Assembly (NCBI GenBank): GCA_022702705.1
Contig: CM040421.1
Span: forward strand, 70,984,121-71,048,120
DNA: 64,000 nt
Reading direction: 5' to 3'
From: Papilionanthe hookeriana x Papilionanthe teres
Lineage: Eukaryota > Streptophyta > Magnoliopsida > Asparagales > Orchidaceae
Within the stretch, counting starts at the first letter, position 1. Each line of letters opens with the position of its first letter. Shown in pieces: positions 49,001 through 57,628 of the stretch. Under the pieces are notes generated by a model, which was not told the origin of the DNA, searched no databases, and was given only the letters and a program-made list of their open reading frames with translations. The translations under genes and the position numbers were made by a program.

Positions 49001-50966
49001 TTGTATACATTATCAGTTTTATATAGCCTATAAGCACTTTGATAATGTATATATAGATATATTCATTAAAAATTATAAAATATAAACGATTTGAAAGTTA
49101 AAATAAAATAAAAAGAATTATGATACAATACTTGAAGTCAAACAATAAGCGTAAACCGACATTAAAATTTTGAACTTCAGTAGTTTGCTGTAATAAATTA
49201 AAACTTAAAAATTGCAAAGGATGGTTGTCACGTGCTTAACATTTCTTTACTCGTGAAGCGTGCTTTTGAAAACATTGCTGTTAACCTGGTTGAGTAACCA
49301 CATTATGAAATTTGATGCGTATTGATTTTTATTGAACAAGTTTTTTAATTTACAATTAATTCAGAAGTATAAACCAAATCATTATAGTGTATTATTTTTT
49401 ATGGTTTTAGAAAATAAAATATGTACTTTTTTCTGAAATAAACAAGACCTTTGTGTAAAACTACGATGGAAGTTTTACGTACACACCCACTCAATTCCCA
49501 TGTATTTTTATATTTAACACCTAACCATAAACTTTTCCATGCATGCGACCTTGTCTATGCTTGAGAGCTAAAATTGCTTTCGGGATTTGCTCCATATCAA
49601 CTTTTAATGAGACTGGACTGCTTCTGGTGTAAAACTGTTTATAATGCATGACATAATAGCTAAGTTGCATAAATTTCCTGATGTTTTCTCTATCATGATT
49701 TCTGAAAGTTTCTCATGTATAATTTCCTATCTTCTGAAATGATAGTTTCCCCACCAAACATCCATACACTGATTTGATTTGCCTTTGATATCCACAGAAT
49801 ACCAGAGAAACCGCCCATGCCCTCCGAAAGCTGCCGTTGGCCAAGGCTAAGCGGTATCTGGAGGATGTAATTGCCCACAAGCAAGCGATCCCTTTTCGCA
49901 GGTACTGCGGCGGTGTCGGCCGCACTGCCCAAGCCAAGGCCCGACATTCCAACGGGCAGGGCCGCTGGCCTGTAAAATCTGCCAGGTTCATATTGGATTT
50001 GCTCAAAAATGCTGAGAGCAATGCTGATGTCAAAGGCCTGGATGTGGATGCCCTCTACATTTCTCACATTCAGGTTAACCAAGCACAGAAGCAGAGGCGC
50101 CGGACTTACCGTGCTCATGGCCGAATTAACCGTATGTTTTTTCCTCTATTTGGCCTTCTTCGTTTCCTGCTGTGATATGTATGTATGTATGTATATGCAT
50201 ATAAGTTTTTTTTTTACAGCTTATATGTCTTCGCCCTGCCACATTGAACTGATCTTGTCTGAGAAGGAAGAGCCAGTGAAGAAAGAGGTAATTTTCATAT
50301 TTTTTTGGAAGATTGTTATACGTATCACATAATTCCTTCTTATTTACGTATCTTAATCCTAAAATTCAATTTTTACATATATGATACCACCTTACCTATG
50401 CATGGAAAGTTGTGCAACATTTTAAAAGTTCAAAATACTGGCATATTTGATGTGATATGAATGGTTTGGATGATATAAATGTAAAAGAAAAAAAAAGTGA
50501 AGTTTAGGTGTTAGATGTGTAAGTACATACGATTTGAATTGTATGTAAATGCCTCTCCTGTCTGTTTAGTTTATTTTACTCATCTTCAAGTCTCTTTTGC
50601 TATTGCATAATTCCTATGTATTTACATATCTAAAATCTAAAATTCAATTATTATATATTTATACCACCTTAACTGTGCATGAAAAGATGTATAATTTTTT
50701 AAAAGTTCAAACTACTGGCATATTTGATGTGATATGAAAAATATGGATGATATGAATATAAAAAATTAAGTTTTAAGTGTTAGATATGCAACTACATAGG
50801 AATTGAATTGTATGTATGTAAATGTCTCTCGTGTCTGTAGTTGTTTATTTCATTCTTCTTTTAAGTCTTCTTTTTGCTATGATTGTGGCTGTGGCAGCCG
50901 GAGACCCAGATTGCCGCGAGAAAGCCAAAAAAAACTCAGGTTCTGCGTAGTGGTGCATCTTCTTGA
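37025..50966 (+). CDS. RPL17: 60S ribosomal protein L17 (uL22), six coding exons
   Basis: uL22 is a cytosolic large-subunit ribosomal protein that binds 23S-like rRNA and lines the peptide exit tunnel. Exons are 37025-37027, 37115-37151, 37261-37301, 49798-50131, 50220-50287 and 50898-50966. They total 552 nt, giving 183 residues plus TGA, without any stop or frameshift. All five introns are GT-AG (87, 109, 12496, 88 and 610 bp). Recognisable uL22 stretches include VKYSREP near the N terminus, DLRVHFKNTRETAHALRKLP across the exon 3/4 junction, AKRYLEDVIAHKQAIPF, GRTAQAK, RHSNGQGRWP, LDLLKNAESNA and the C-terminal CHIELILSEKEEPVKKE and LRSGASS. Known plant homologues are about 171-176 residues, so the length fits. 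The start codon stands alone in exon 1, because no ATG exists in exon 2 before VKYS. A telo-box and TATA box lie upstream. The gene looks functional; the 12.5-kb third intron is the main oddity. Confidence 0.96.
37115..37151 (+). CDS. RPL17: RPL17 exon 2
   Basis: It encodes VKYSREPSNPTK plus the first base of a serine codon. The acceptor is GCAG and the donor GTAAGC. The split serine codon is completed by the first two bases of exon 3, matching the TKS of plant uL22. Confidence 0.92.
37261..37301 (+). CDS. RPL17: RPL17 exon 3
   Basis: It completes the serine codon and encodes AKAMGQDLRVHFK. The acceptor follows a pyrimidine-rich TTTTGCAG. The donor of the giant intron is AAG|GTGCTT, a weak match to the plant consensus. 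Confidence 0.92.
37701..37767 (-). mobile_element. 5'-truncated RTE LINE tail
   Basis: The (CAA)n start and the following sequence are the reverse complement of the 3' end of the LINE at 39575-42696, with one difference in the GTGGGGTCGG core. Only the terminal ~67 bp survive. Confidence 0.85.
39808..40340 (+). pseudogene. RTE LINE endonuclease domain remnant
   Basis: The first 61 codons match the N terminus of the apurinic-like endonuclease of plant RTE elements (RIGSRNIGTLDGK, then an ILCIQETKW metal-binding Glu region). The frame then shifts near 39993. A GVGVIID-like stretch and an IGGDLNGR-like stretch continue in other frames to about 40340. Confidence 0.75.
41347..42394 (+). pseudogene. 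RTE LINE reverse transcriptase remnant
   Basis: Three overlapping frames carry conserved RT blocks. WRKSILVPIFKNKGDAQECANYRGI lies near 41360-41430 and LIFIDLEKAYDKVP near 41610-41655. The third block, FADD at 41888-41899, is followed by RFRYLGSIVQSDGD and a thumb with RPSMLYGVECWPLK. Frameshifts occur at about 41540 and 41765-41880, so it cannot make an intact enzyme. Confidence 0.88.
43400..43880. repeat. fold-back repeat copy (family 'TTACATACC') split by a MITE
   Basis: The left arm (about 43400-43519) and the reverse complement of the right arm (about 43753-43880) share the order TTTACAT..ACC, then CACATAAAC, then TTTACAT.TATACCACC. Related arms occur near 6480-7030, 19520-19690, 49470-49560 and 50340-50830. 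Confidence 0.6.
43529..43743. mobile_element. Mutator-like MITE
   Basis: This 215-bp element has long terminal inverted repeats (GAGTAAAGTGCCAAAAT... and its complement, about 55 bp with mismatches). A perfect 9-bp target duplication TTTTTAAAA lies at 43520-43528 and 43744-43752. A 9-bp duplication is typical of Mutator-like elements. It has no coding capacity. Confidence 0.85.
44940..47900. repeat. higher-order tandem array in RPL17 intron 3
   Basis: A landmark hairpin, ATGACGCT-loop-AGCGTCAT, recurs at 44988, 45298, 46010 and 46716, with a decayed copy at about 47326. Spacings are 310, 712, 706 and 610 bp. Each ~710-bp unit is made of two related halves, both carrying a GGGTGAACCATTGC...CAATG-CATATG motif. 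Units two and three are nearly identical, so duplication is recent. Decayed half-unit sequence runs on to about 47900. No open frame is conserved. Confidence 0.88.
47397..47623. mobile_element. candidate MITE
   Basis: The left end GGTCTGATTGGGGCAGCT and the right end (minus strand CAATTTGATTTGGGGAACT) form imperfect terminal inverted repeats. The AGCTGCAGAAGCTG-type interior is common in plant MITEs. I could not fix the target duplication, so the superfamily is open. Confidence 0.4.
48265..48918. mobile_element. hAT-type non-autonomous element
   Basis: The 654-bp element begins TAGGGCTGGCAA and ends CAGCCCTA. It is flanked by a perfect 8-bp target duplication AATAGGAC (48257-48264 and 48919-48926). 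The subterminal regions are dense in GAACACGA/CTCGTTCGG-type repeats. An internal tRNA-like segment with a 116-bp tandem duplication lies at 48530-48800. It has no transposase. Confidence 0.92.
48530..48800 (+). repeat. tRNA-like (pol III promoter-like) segment, tandemly duplicated, inside the hAT element
   Basis: A box A-like GTGGTAGCGTGATTATG at 48534 is followed about 40 nt later by a box B-like GGTTCGAATCC (48577). The box B part recurs 116 bp on (48693). The spacing is tRNA-like, suggesting a captured SINE or tRNA-derived fragment. Confidence 0.55.
49798..50131 (+). CDS. RPL17: RPL17 exon 4 (core of the uL22 domain)
   Basis: This 334-nt exon encodes residues 28-138 and the first base of codon 139, from NTRETAHALRKLP to RRRTYRAHGRIN. 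It holds most of the rRNA-binding uL22 fold. It is clearly more GC-rich than the surrounding intron, as expected for coding sequence under selection. The acceptor is CCACAG and the donor GTATGT. Confidence 0.96.
50220..50287 (+). CDS. RPL17: RPL17 exon 5
   Basis: It completes a proline codon and encodes YMSSPCHIELILSEKEEP followed by VKKE. The acceptor is TTTTTACAG and the donor GTAATT. The preceding 88-bp intron contains a short (GTAT)n microsatellite near 50178-50196. Confidence 0.95.
50288..50897 (+). repeat. RPL17 intron 5: two tandem copies of the fold-back repeat
   Basis: Segments 50340-50570 and 50605-50830 are imperfect copies about 265 bp apart. They share ACTGGCATATTTGATGTGAT, GGATGATAT and TTTACATAT...ACC arms. 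Each copy is itself roughly palindromic, with TTTAC-containing ends. Confidence 0.75.
50898..50966 (+). CDS. RPL17: RPL17 exon 6 with stop
   Basis: It encodes the basic C-terminal tail, PETQIAARKPKK then TQVLRSGASS, and ends at TGA 50964-50966. The acceptor is GGCAG. About 100 bp of probable 3' UTR follow, with T-rich and TGTA-containing sequence near 51035 and AATATATAT near 51070 that could serve in polyadenylation. Confidence 0.94.
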   Translation, partial: PETQIAARKPKKTQVLRSGASS

Positions 50967-51391
50967 TCGGTTGCGGCGCGCCTGCCTGAATTGGCTAGTT
51001 TTTGGAGGTTTGGGTAATTTTATATTTTCTTGTAGCGCTTCTGTTTCTCCCTGTTATCTGCCAAAACAAACAATATATATATTGCTGTGAAAATATTTCA
51101 ATCGTCTTTTTTAGTTATGTAAACTTTTGATCTGGGTCCATTTAACTATCAACTGGGTACTGCATATTTCGCTTGGTCATGGGGAAAGACAAGAATTGGA
51201 CTTTTTGTGCGTCAACTTAACTCTCTTTTCTATTTAAAATTTAAAAAGAATTAAATAAAAATATGAATTTATGTAATGTTTTTTTTTTAACTGACAAATG
51301 AAGAGGAAATTGAAATCAATTATCTCAACATATATAGGAATTCGGAAAAGCATGGGTAAATTTTATCGGACAATTTTTGAGCCAGCTATCG

Positions 51392-51488
51392 TTGTGGACT
51401 ATTTCTCAATTTCTGCATCTTTCCTGCGTTGGGGACCGTGCTAATCTTTTTGGTATGGCACCAGTTTTATCAGACGTCTCTGAAGAGA
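51392..51488 (-). pseudogene. U6 snRNA pseudogene
   Basis: The minus strand resembles U6 snRNA over about 97 nt. It has TTCAGAGACGTCTGATAAAA at the 5' end, an AGATTAGCA core (the ACAGAGA box is altered to ACCAAAAAG), a GGTCCC segment and AAATTGAGAAATAGTCC at the 3' end. The catalytic-core box is mutated and no plant U6 upstream element is visible, so it is probably a retro-pseudogene. Confidence 0.8.
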
Positions 51489-52358
51489 ATAGCAAGTCCG
51501 CTAAAGTTTTCATCCCAATGACACATTAATTTAGCCAAAAAGAAAATTCTTTATTGTGGTTTTGAGTTGTCATAGATTTTGGAAAATAATAATAATAATA
51601 ATAATAATAAGTCCAATTCTTTAATGTATATATTCATTATGACAACGCTGTAAAATTTCATGTTTTCTTTTCCCCTTTTTTTCGGCATTTGTGGATCTAG
51701 TATAAATTTATGTTGATGAAGTGTTTTGCAGATTAAAAATATTTTTTAAAGTTTAGAATTTGTTATATATAAGTTTTTTTAATACATATTACGTTATTCT
51801 AATATTAGTATGAGACTATTTAAGAATATAAAATTGATGAAAACTAGGGGCGATTACATGCATAGCACTTAAAATTTTTAATCACAAAATAACATTACTT
51901 TCACTTTTGTCAAGTGAAATTTACTTGTAAATAGGATAATTCTGGTGTGAGATGCAAGTACACTGGGCTTGTGTGCTATCTACCTAAAATTTATTATATA
52001 CGATAAGTTGAAATTATCAATTTTGTAAAAGATTCAACTGCTGATTTTTTCAACCAAGATTAGTTTATTGTCTATAATCTCATTTTGTAAAGATTAGTTT
52101 ATTCTTAGTAAACAGGACTTAAGTATCTTTCAGTAATGTTTTTTTTTTAATTTTAATTATAGAATTCATTCATTAATTAATCATATGATATAATGTATAA
52201 TAAAAACATGATTAAGTAGTCCATAATTTTGCAATGGGAACTATTATTTATCGCAATTGTGTTTAAAGTATGGTTTAAAATTGATTTAATTCTTTTTTAT
52301 GATTGGAGAAAACAATGTATTTATCATATAATTATTTACTACTTTTTAATTTTTTATA

Positions 52359-52360
<2 letters not shown>

Positions 52361-52418
<58 letters not shown>
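52361..52418. repeat. (TA)n microsatellite
   Basis: About 29 TA dinucleotides in a row; the poly-Tyr/Ile frame across it is an artefact. A shorter (TAA)n run lies at 51587-51610. Confidence 0.95.
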
Positions 52419-52423
<5 letters not shown>

Positions 52424-52539
52424 GATTGATCGATGGTTGAAACTGCTGATCAACCTTTAATGCGTTTAACTCCCATATGGTCCAGAGCTGATGTGCTGTT
52501 CGAATAAATTTGAGTACAACTTACCTTGACTAGAAATTG

Positions 52540-52662
52540 CATCAGCTAGGGATTCGAACCCGGATCCGAGAGGATTTACAATCATCAAAGAGGCACCAGC
52601 TAGGGTTTCGAACTCGGGACTCGAGAGGATTTACAATCATCAAAGAGTGCTACTCTACCAGC
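52540..52662 (-). repeat. tRNA-derived repeat with duplicated box B
   Basis: On the minus strand a box A-like GGTAGAGTAGC is followed by box B-like GAGTTCGAAACCC. A 54-bp tandem copy then carries GGGTTCGAATCCC. The units 52540-52592 and 52594-52647 are nearly identical. No intact tRNA can be folded, so SINE-like origin is likely. Confidence 0.6.
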
Positions 52663-53841
52663 ATATTATGAAACTTGCACTATTGGTTTGATTTTATAGA
52701 TTAGCAATAAATCAAGAGAAACACTAAGTATTATATTTGATGTTTAAAATTAGTTAGCTCACCTTATATTATTATACTGATAAAAATGTTAAATTATTTA
52801 AAATTTTATAATAATTAAAATAAAGCTTATATTAAATTAATTATTTGTTCTAATTAAGATGTGAATGGCATATGTAAACGAGAATATAAATTAAATTGAA
52901 TATTAGATTGATTAGATAGATGTGTGACAGTTATTTTAATGACTTTATATTTAAAAGTATGTTGAATCATATTCAAACTGCCTCGGTGTGTGCTTCAACT
53001 CAGAGTTCAAGACCTGCGAAGCTGGTACTATCAATTGCAATAGAGGAGCCACCTCAGAAGAAGATGAAGAAGACCATAGAAGAGAAGGAGATCGAGGCGC
53101 CGAATAGTAAAGTAGGGGATGTATTTTCCTAAGATTGTTTTTTCCGATTTATGGGAGCAATCCTTCGAATCTCTGACTCTGAATGATTATGTGTTTGACC
53201 CCGTTGGTACTACAATGAGAAAAATTTTGATGTTGACTACGTTTTGACTATTTCAAGCAATAACGTAACTAATGACAACCAACATAATCAAAATCCTGAT
53301 TTTGATTGTAATAACAATTCTCAAATCGTACAAGGCTTCAGCAGCAATAAGAAGGAGGCCATTGACGAAAACAATTACGATAACCCAGGAAGTGACACAC
53401 TCGTCTGTGAATTCCAAAAAACACTTATTGCAATTGAGCTCAATTCTTCAGACTCTGAAGCAACCCCAGAAGAGCTCGCCGTCCCAGCTTCAGACGAGGC
53501 ATCCTCAGACCTAGTCCAAGACTTGGAGGAGATAACGGAAATAAATATATTAGGTGGAAAATTATTACCCTCGATAATGTGTTTGAAGGATAAAAAAGCA
53601 AACAGTTGCTCAAGGAGAGCCGACTCCGCTAGATGAAATACATGTTCGAAAAGAATTTAAGGAAACCAGTAACAATAGAGTGGAGAATAACATGTTAGCC
53701 CATTTTCGGAAGTTAATAGCCAAACTAAGCATCTACGACACTCTGATCGTGTCAAATGAGATGAGAGAAGCTCTGATTAAGGTCTTACTTGATCCAGAAA
53801 TTTGCTTAGCCCAATAGCCTTCCTTAAATGAGGTTTGCTCG

Positions 53842-54198
53842 TTGAAAGGACAGTATGATGTTACTTTCACGGACAGCGACTTATTGCTCGGTACAACCGA
53901 TCATAATCGACCTTTGTATATCTCGGTCACCATCGGTAATTTCACACTCTCGAGAGTGTTAGTTGATCTGGGGGCATCGATTAATGTGATGAACCTACGG
54001 ACATTAGCATACTTGGAAATCAATGCTCGCGAGCTCACAATGGATAAGATGTTACTAAAGGGCTTCAATAAGAAAGGAGAAAGGATTCTTGGATCGATAA
54101 CACTAGCAATGAGAATTCGTGATCTAGCCAGAACAACCGCAAAATTCCACATCATCGATTCAAAAACGTCATTCAACGCCCTACTGGGTCGACCTTAG
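53842..54198 (+). pseudogene. Tat aspartic protease remnant
   Basis: One 119-codon frame carries NRPLYISVTIG, the active-site VLVDLGASINVM, then GSITLAMRI and FHIIDSKTSFNALLGRP. A stop replaces the next conserved Trp codon (before IHEYG). The catalytic Asp is kept, so this domain is the best preserved of the element. Confidence 0.88.
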
Positions 54199-54278
54199 AT
54201 CCATGAATACGGGATGGTTTCGTCGTCTCTACATCAATGCATAAACTACTGCAAATAAGATCAAGAATAGTGTATTAA

Positions 54279-55200
54279 TTGAAGAAGGGAATTTTCTCCA
54301 GAAATGCCATGCTAAATAAAGTGAAAGAGTCAGAAGTGATGCCAGAAGAAGACCCTCCGATTCTAGTTCAACAATCACTCACCACTCCATTATTCGAGAT
54401 GGTGAAGTTAATACATGCTAATTTCGTCCGTGAGGAGCAGTATCTGACATGGTTGGCAAATGTGGTACTGGTTAGAAAGAAGAATGATTAGATTCGAATT
54501 TGCGTGGATTTCAGAGATTTGAATAAGGCGTGCCCGAAGGACGAATTTCTGCTACCAATTCTGGAGTTAATGATTGATATCACATCAACTCATGAAGTCT
54601 TCTCTTTCATGGACGGATCGTCTGGCTACAATCAGATTTAGATGGCATTAGAGGATGAGAAGCTCACAGCTTTCAAAACACCAATCGAAGTATTGCTACA
54701 CCGTAATGTCATTCGGATTGAAGGATGCCATTGCAACATATCAACGAGCAATGATGAAGATTTTTTATAACCTCATTTATAATCAAATTGAATGTTATGT
54801 GGATGACATGATCAATAAGAGAAAATTGAAAGAAGATCAGATGTACGATTTGAGAATTATTTTCGAGTGGTTACGACAATTTAACATTAAGATGAATCTC
54901 CTGAAATGTGCCTTTGGGGTCGCCTCTGAGAAATTCTTATGATTCTTTATTTGGCATCGCGGAATTGAAATCGATCCCGAAAAGATTAATGCCATCTTAG
55001 AAATGATACCTCCTAAAAGCTTAAAGCAATTACGATCATTCCAAGGGAAGTTGACGTATCTTCGACGATTTATTTCTAATTTGTCGGGAATGCGCCAGGT
55101 TTTTTCTACACTGGTCAAAAAGTATGCAAAGTTCGCGTGAGATGGCAAAAGTCAACATGCCTTCAAATACATCAAACAATATTTGATGACACCTCCTGTC
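54279..55200 (+). pseudogene. Tat reverse transcriptase remnant
   Basis: Blocks in several frames: LVRKKN then RICVDFRDLNKACPKD (about 54470-54540), FMDGSSGYNQI (54608) and a YVDDM catalytic box at 54796-54810. Downstream are NIKMNLLKCAFGV and LRSFQGKLTYLRRFISNLS. Stops lie at 54488, 54640 and 54940. Confidence 0.88.
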
Positions 55201-56344
55201 TTAGTAGCCAAAGTCTCAGGTAGTTGTTGATACTTTGCACCACAGCTTTAGACGACTCCCTCGAAACACTTCTTGCCCAAGTTAATGATGAGGGTAAAGA
55301 AAATACTCTCTATTACTTGAGCTATCTTCTAATTTCGACGGAGGTGAAATATCCTTATATGAGAAGCATTATTTGACATTGATCTTCGCCGCCCAAAAAC
55401 TCAGGCACTACATGCTTTCTCACAAGGTCAACCTTATTTCGAAGTTTAATCTACTGCAACACTTGATGACCCGATCGACGCTTTCTGGTAGGTTAGCCAG
55501 GTGTTGATGATATTATAGCAGTTTGATATAACTTTTGTTCCTCTTCAGGCCGTGAAGGGACAAACTTTTAGCATATTTCCTCGCAATGCCCCCTTTAACG
55601 GTAAAGTCTCCCCTCAACGACGACTTGTCAGACGAACAAATAATGAACTTAAAAGACTTTGATGATCAACGCTGGGAGTTGTACTTTGACGGAGCTTCTT
55701 CCGCAAAAAGAGGCAAAGAATTGCAAACGATGGTTCCTGGCAAAGCAGGGATCAGATTAATCTTCATCACACCAGAGCAGGGAATGTTAAGATATCCCTG
55801 ATCCATGAAAAAAGTAGCCATTTTTATGCCTTGATTTTTATCAAAATTTTAAGAATATTATGCTTTAATGAAATGTATTTTTGTGTTTTTGGATATAGGT
55901 GATGTAAAAATGTTCAAGAAGAAAAAAAAGTGAAAAAGGAGCAAAAAGGAGCAAAAATGGAGCCAAAATGTAAAATTGTCAAAATTATTGGTCCAGCGCC
56001 TGGCGCTAGATCCGGCACCTAAGCGCCGGGTCGATACGGGATCTGTCAAGATTTTTGACGACTTTTGGACTGTTATTTTGATGATGTTAGCGGTTATTGG
56101 ACCTTCTAGAAGATTGACAGTTGTTCCTAGTTTATATGACATGTGATACAATATATTTGGACGCTTGGAAACGGTTTTAATCGCGAAGAGGTGCGATCCA
56201 AAGTGAAGAGGTGCGAAGAACTAAAAGCAGAGTCCGACGCCTAGGCGCCAGATTCCGGAGCCTAGGCGCCAGACACACCTTCTAGAAGATTCATTGAATG
56301 TGGACACATTTTGAAGAGGTGCCTCGAGAGCGACCCTTGAAGCC

Positions 56345-56352
56345 TATAAATA
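56345..56352 (+). promoter_or_regulatory. LTR TATA box
   Basis: TATAAATA lies 50 bp after the conserved GGACACATTTTGAAGAGGTGC block, as in solo LTR copy II where TATATATA holds the matching place. Confidence 0.65.
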
Positions 56353-57610
56353 GGAGGGTACTCCTTCAGAGAAAAACGCCCACATAAGCCCCCATACATC
56401 CCCCTATCTAGAGCTCCATCTAGAGGGAGAATTAGAGAAATACTTTAGGGCCACTTTTATTAATTAGTGAGTTTATTTAGAGTTTGTATTGAGAGTTTAA
56501 AGAGTTGGTGCTTTTGAAGTTTATTTGCTTTGGAGTCAGAAGAATTCAGAGGTTCAGTAGGAGAAAAACTTGAGATAAGTATTTGTAATTTTATTCAAAG
56601 TTTTATTATCATGTTTTGTTGTTTAAATTCAATGTGTTCTGAGTAGTTAGTTTACTTTCTCCTTTCAATTATGAAAAGATAAATAAGATAATATAAAATT
56701 CGATGGAGAATTAAAAGCTATTTATATTTTAAAATATTGTGATGATATTAATACCAGATCTTGATTTACTTTACAAATTGATCACTTGTATTGTTAAAAT
56801 CTGTTGAAGAGTTTTGATACCTAGAAGGAGATGAATTCTTAACTAGTAGATATCACATGAATCCTTGAGTAGTCGAAGGCCTTGTGCGGGTTATTCAAGG
56901 TGAAGTGCAAATAAATAGGAATATATTATATAATGGGCGTAGAATTAATAAGTTTTTAGAGTGACAGACTAAATTCTTGTGATTTGGTTTATAGAGAAGG
57001 AAAGGGTCACTAGTAGTGCCGACCATATCCACCCTTGGACATCTAGTAGTGTGAGCCTAGATTAACCCATTCTACTAACAATACATCCGGACACGATCTA
57101 TAAGTTGCTTGATATTCGTTACACCTGAATCAAAGGGTAAAAAATATGAATGCTTCTATTTGACACAATACCATAAATTTATATTCTCCACAAATATTAT
57201 CATTATCTTAGAAAATCTTGGATTAATTGAAAGGAAGAAAGTTGTGTTCTTATTGCTATTTACACCAATCATTTCATTACTGCTTGATTATTGCATCTTT
57301 CATTATTGCTTTATTATTGCATCTAGTAAATTAAAAATATCAAATTTATAAACTATAAAAGAAATACATAAAAATAAAATTAAAATATTTAAAAATCCAT
57401 ACCTCACTCCTCATAGGATCGATACTGGGGTCTTTATTTCAAAGCCCTATATTACTTGATACGATACGTATACTTGCGTAGTACCCCTAGTGTGTAAAAT
57501 ATTTTCAATAAAATTATCTTTGTATACACTAGTTGCTATTATTACCTATTACATATATTTGAAAGCATTAATTATTATATTTGTCATCAGCGGATTGCGA
57601 GTCAAGTTTT

Positions 57611-57628
57611 TGGCGCCGTTGCCGGGGA
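57611..57628 (+). other. primer-binding site complementary to tRNA-Asp
   Basis: TGGCGCCGTTGCCGGGGA is an exact complement of the plant tRNA-Asp 3' end, 6 nt downstream of an LTR end. It marks reverse-transcription priming for the Athila-type family. Confidence 0.93.

Larger units (their letters stand above)
48096..49042. repeat. large near-perfect palindrome containing RTE tail, split by a hAT element
   Basis: The left arm is 48096-48231. The right arm is 48239-48264 plus 48927-49042, once the hAT insert and one target copy are removed. Arms are about 136-142 bp with a 7-nt centre. Each arm holds an RTE 3' end (inner part) and about 35 bp of non-LINE flank (outer part), so flank and LINE were inverted together. 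Confidence 0.9.
37302..49797 (+). other. RPL17: giant third intron of RPL17 (12,496 bp)
   Basis: The intron begins GTGCTT and ends CCACAG, and the uL22 frame is continuous across it. It contains an RTE tail fragment (37701-37767), a near-complete RTE LINE (39575-42696), a fold-back repeat with a nested MITE (43400-43880), a higher-order tandem array (44940-47900), a candidate MITE (47397-47623) and a palindrome split by a hAT element (48096-49042). The stretches 37770-39560, 42705-43390, 43890-44940 and 49047-49790 are AT-rich with nothing else recognised. Confidence 0.92.
50967..52540. other. 3' flank of RPL17, mostly unassigned
   Basis: Apart from the U6 pseudogene, microsatellites and a weak copy of the fold-back arm motif at 51850-51970, I see only AT-rich sequence with no coding signal. 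Confidence 0.6.

Noticed and set aside
49693..50118. 141-codon minus-strand frame
   Set aside because: It is antisense to RPL17 exon 4, whose sense frame is clearly conserved uL22.
53901..54176. 91-codon minus-strand frame
   Set aside because: Shadow of the Tat protease frame on the + strand.
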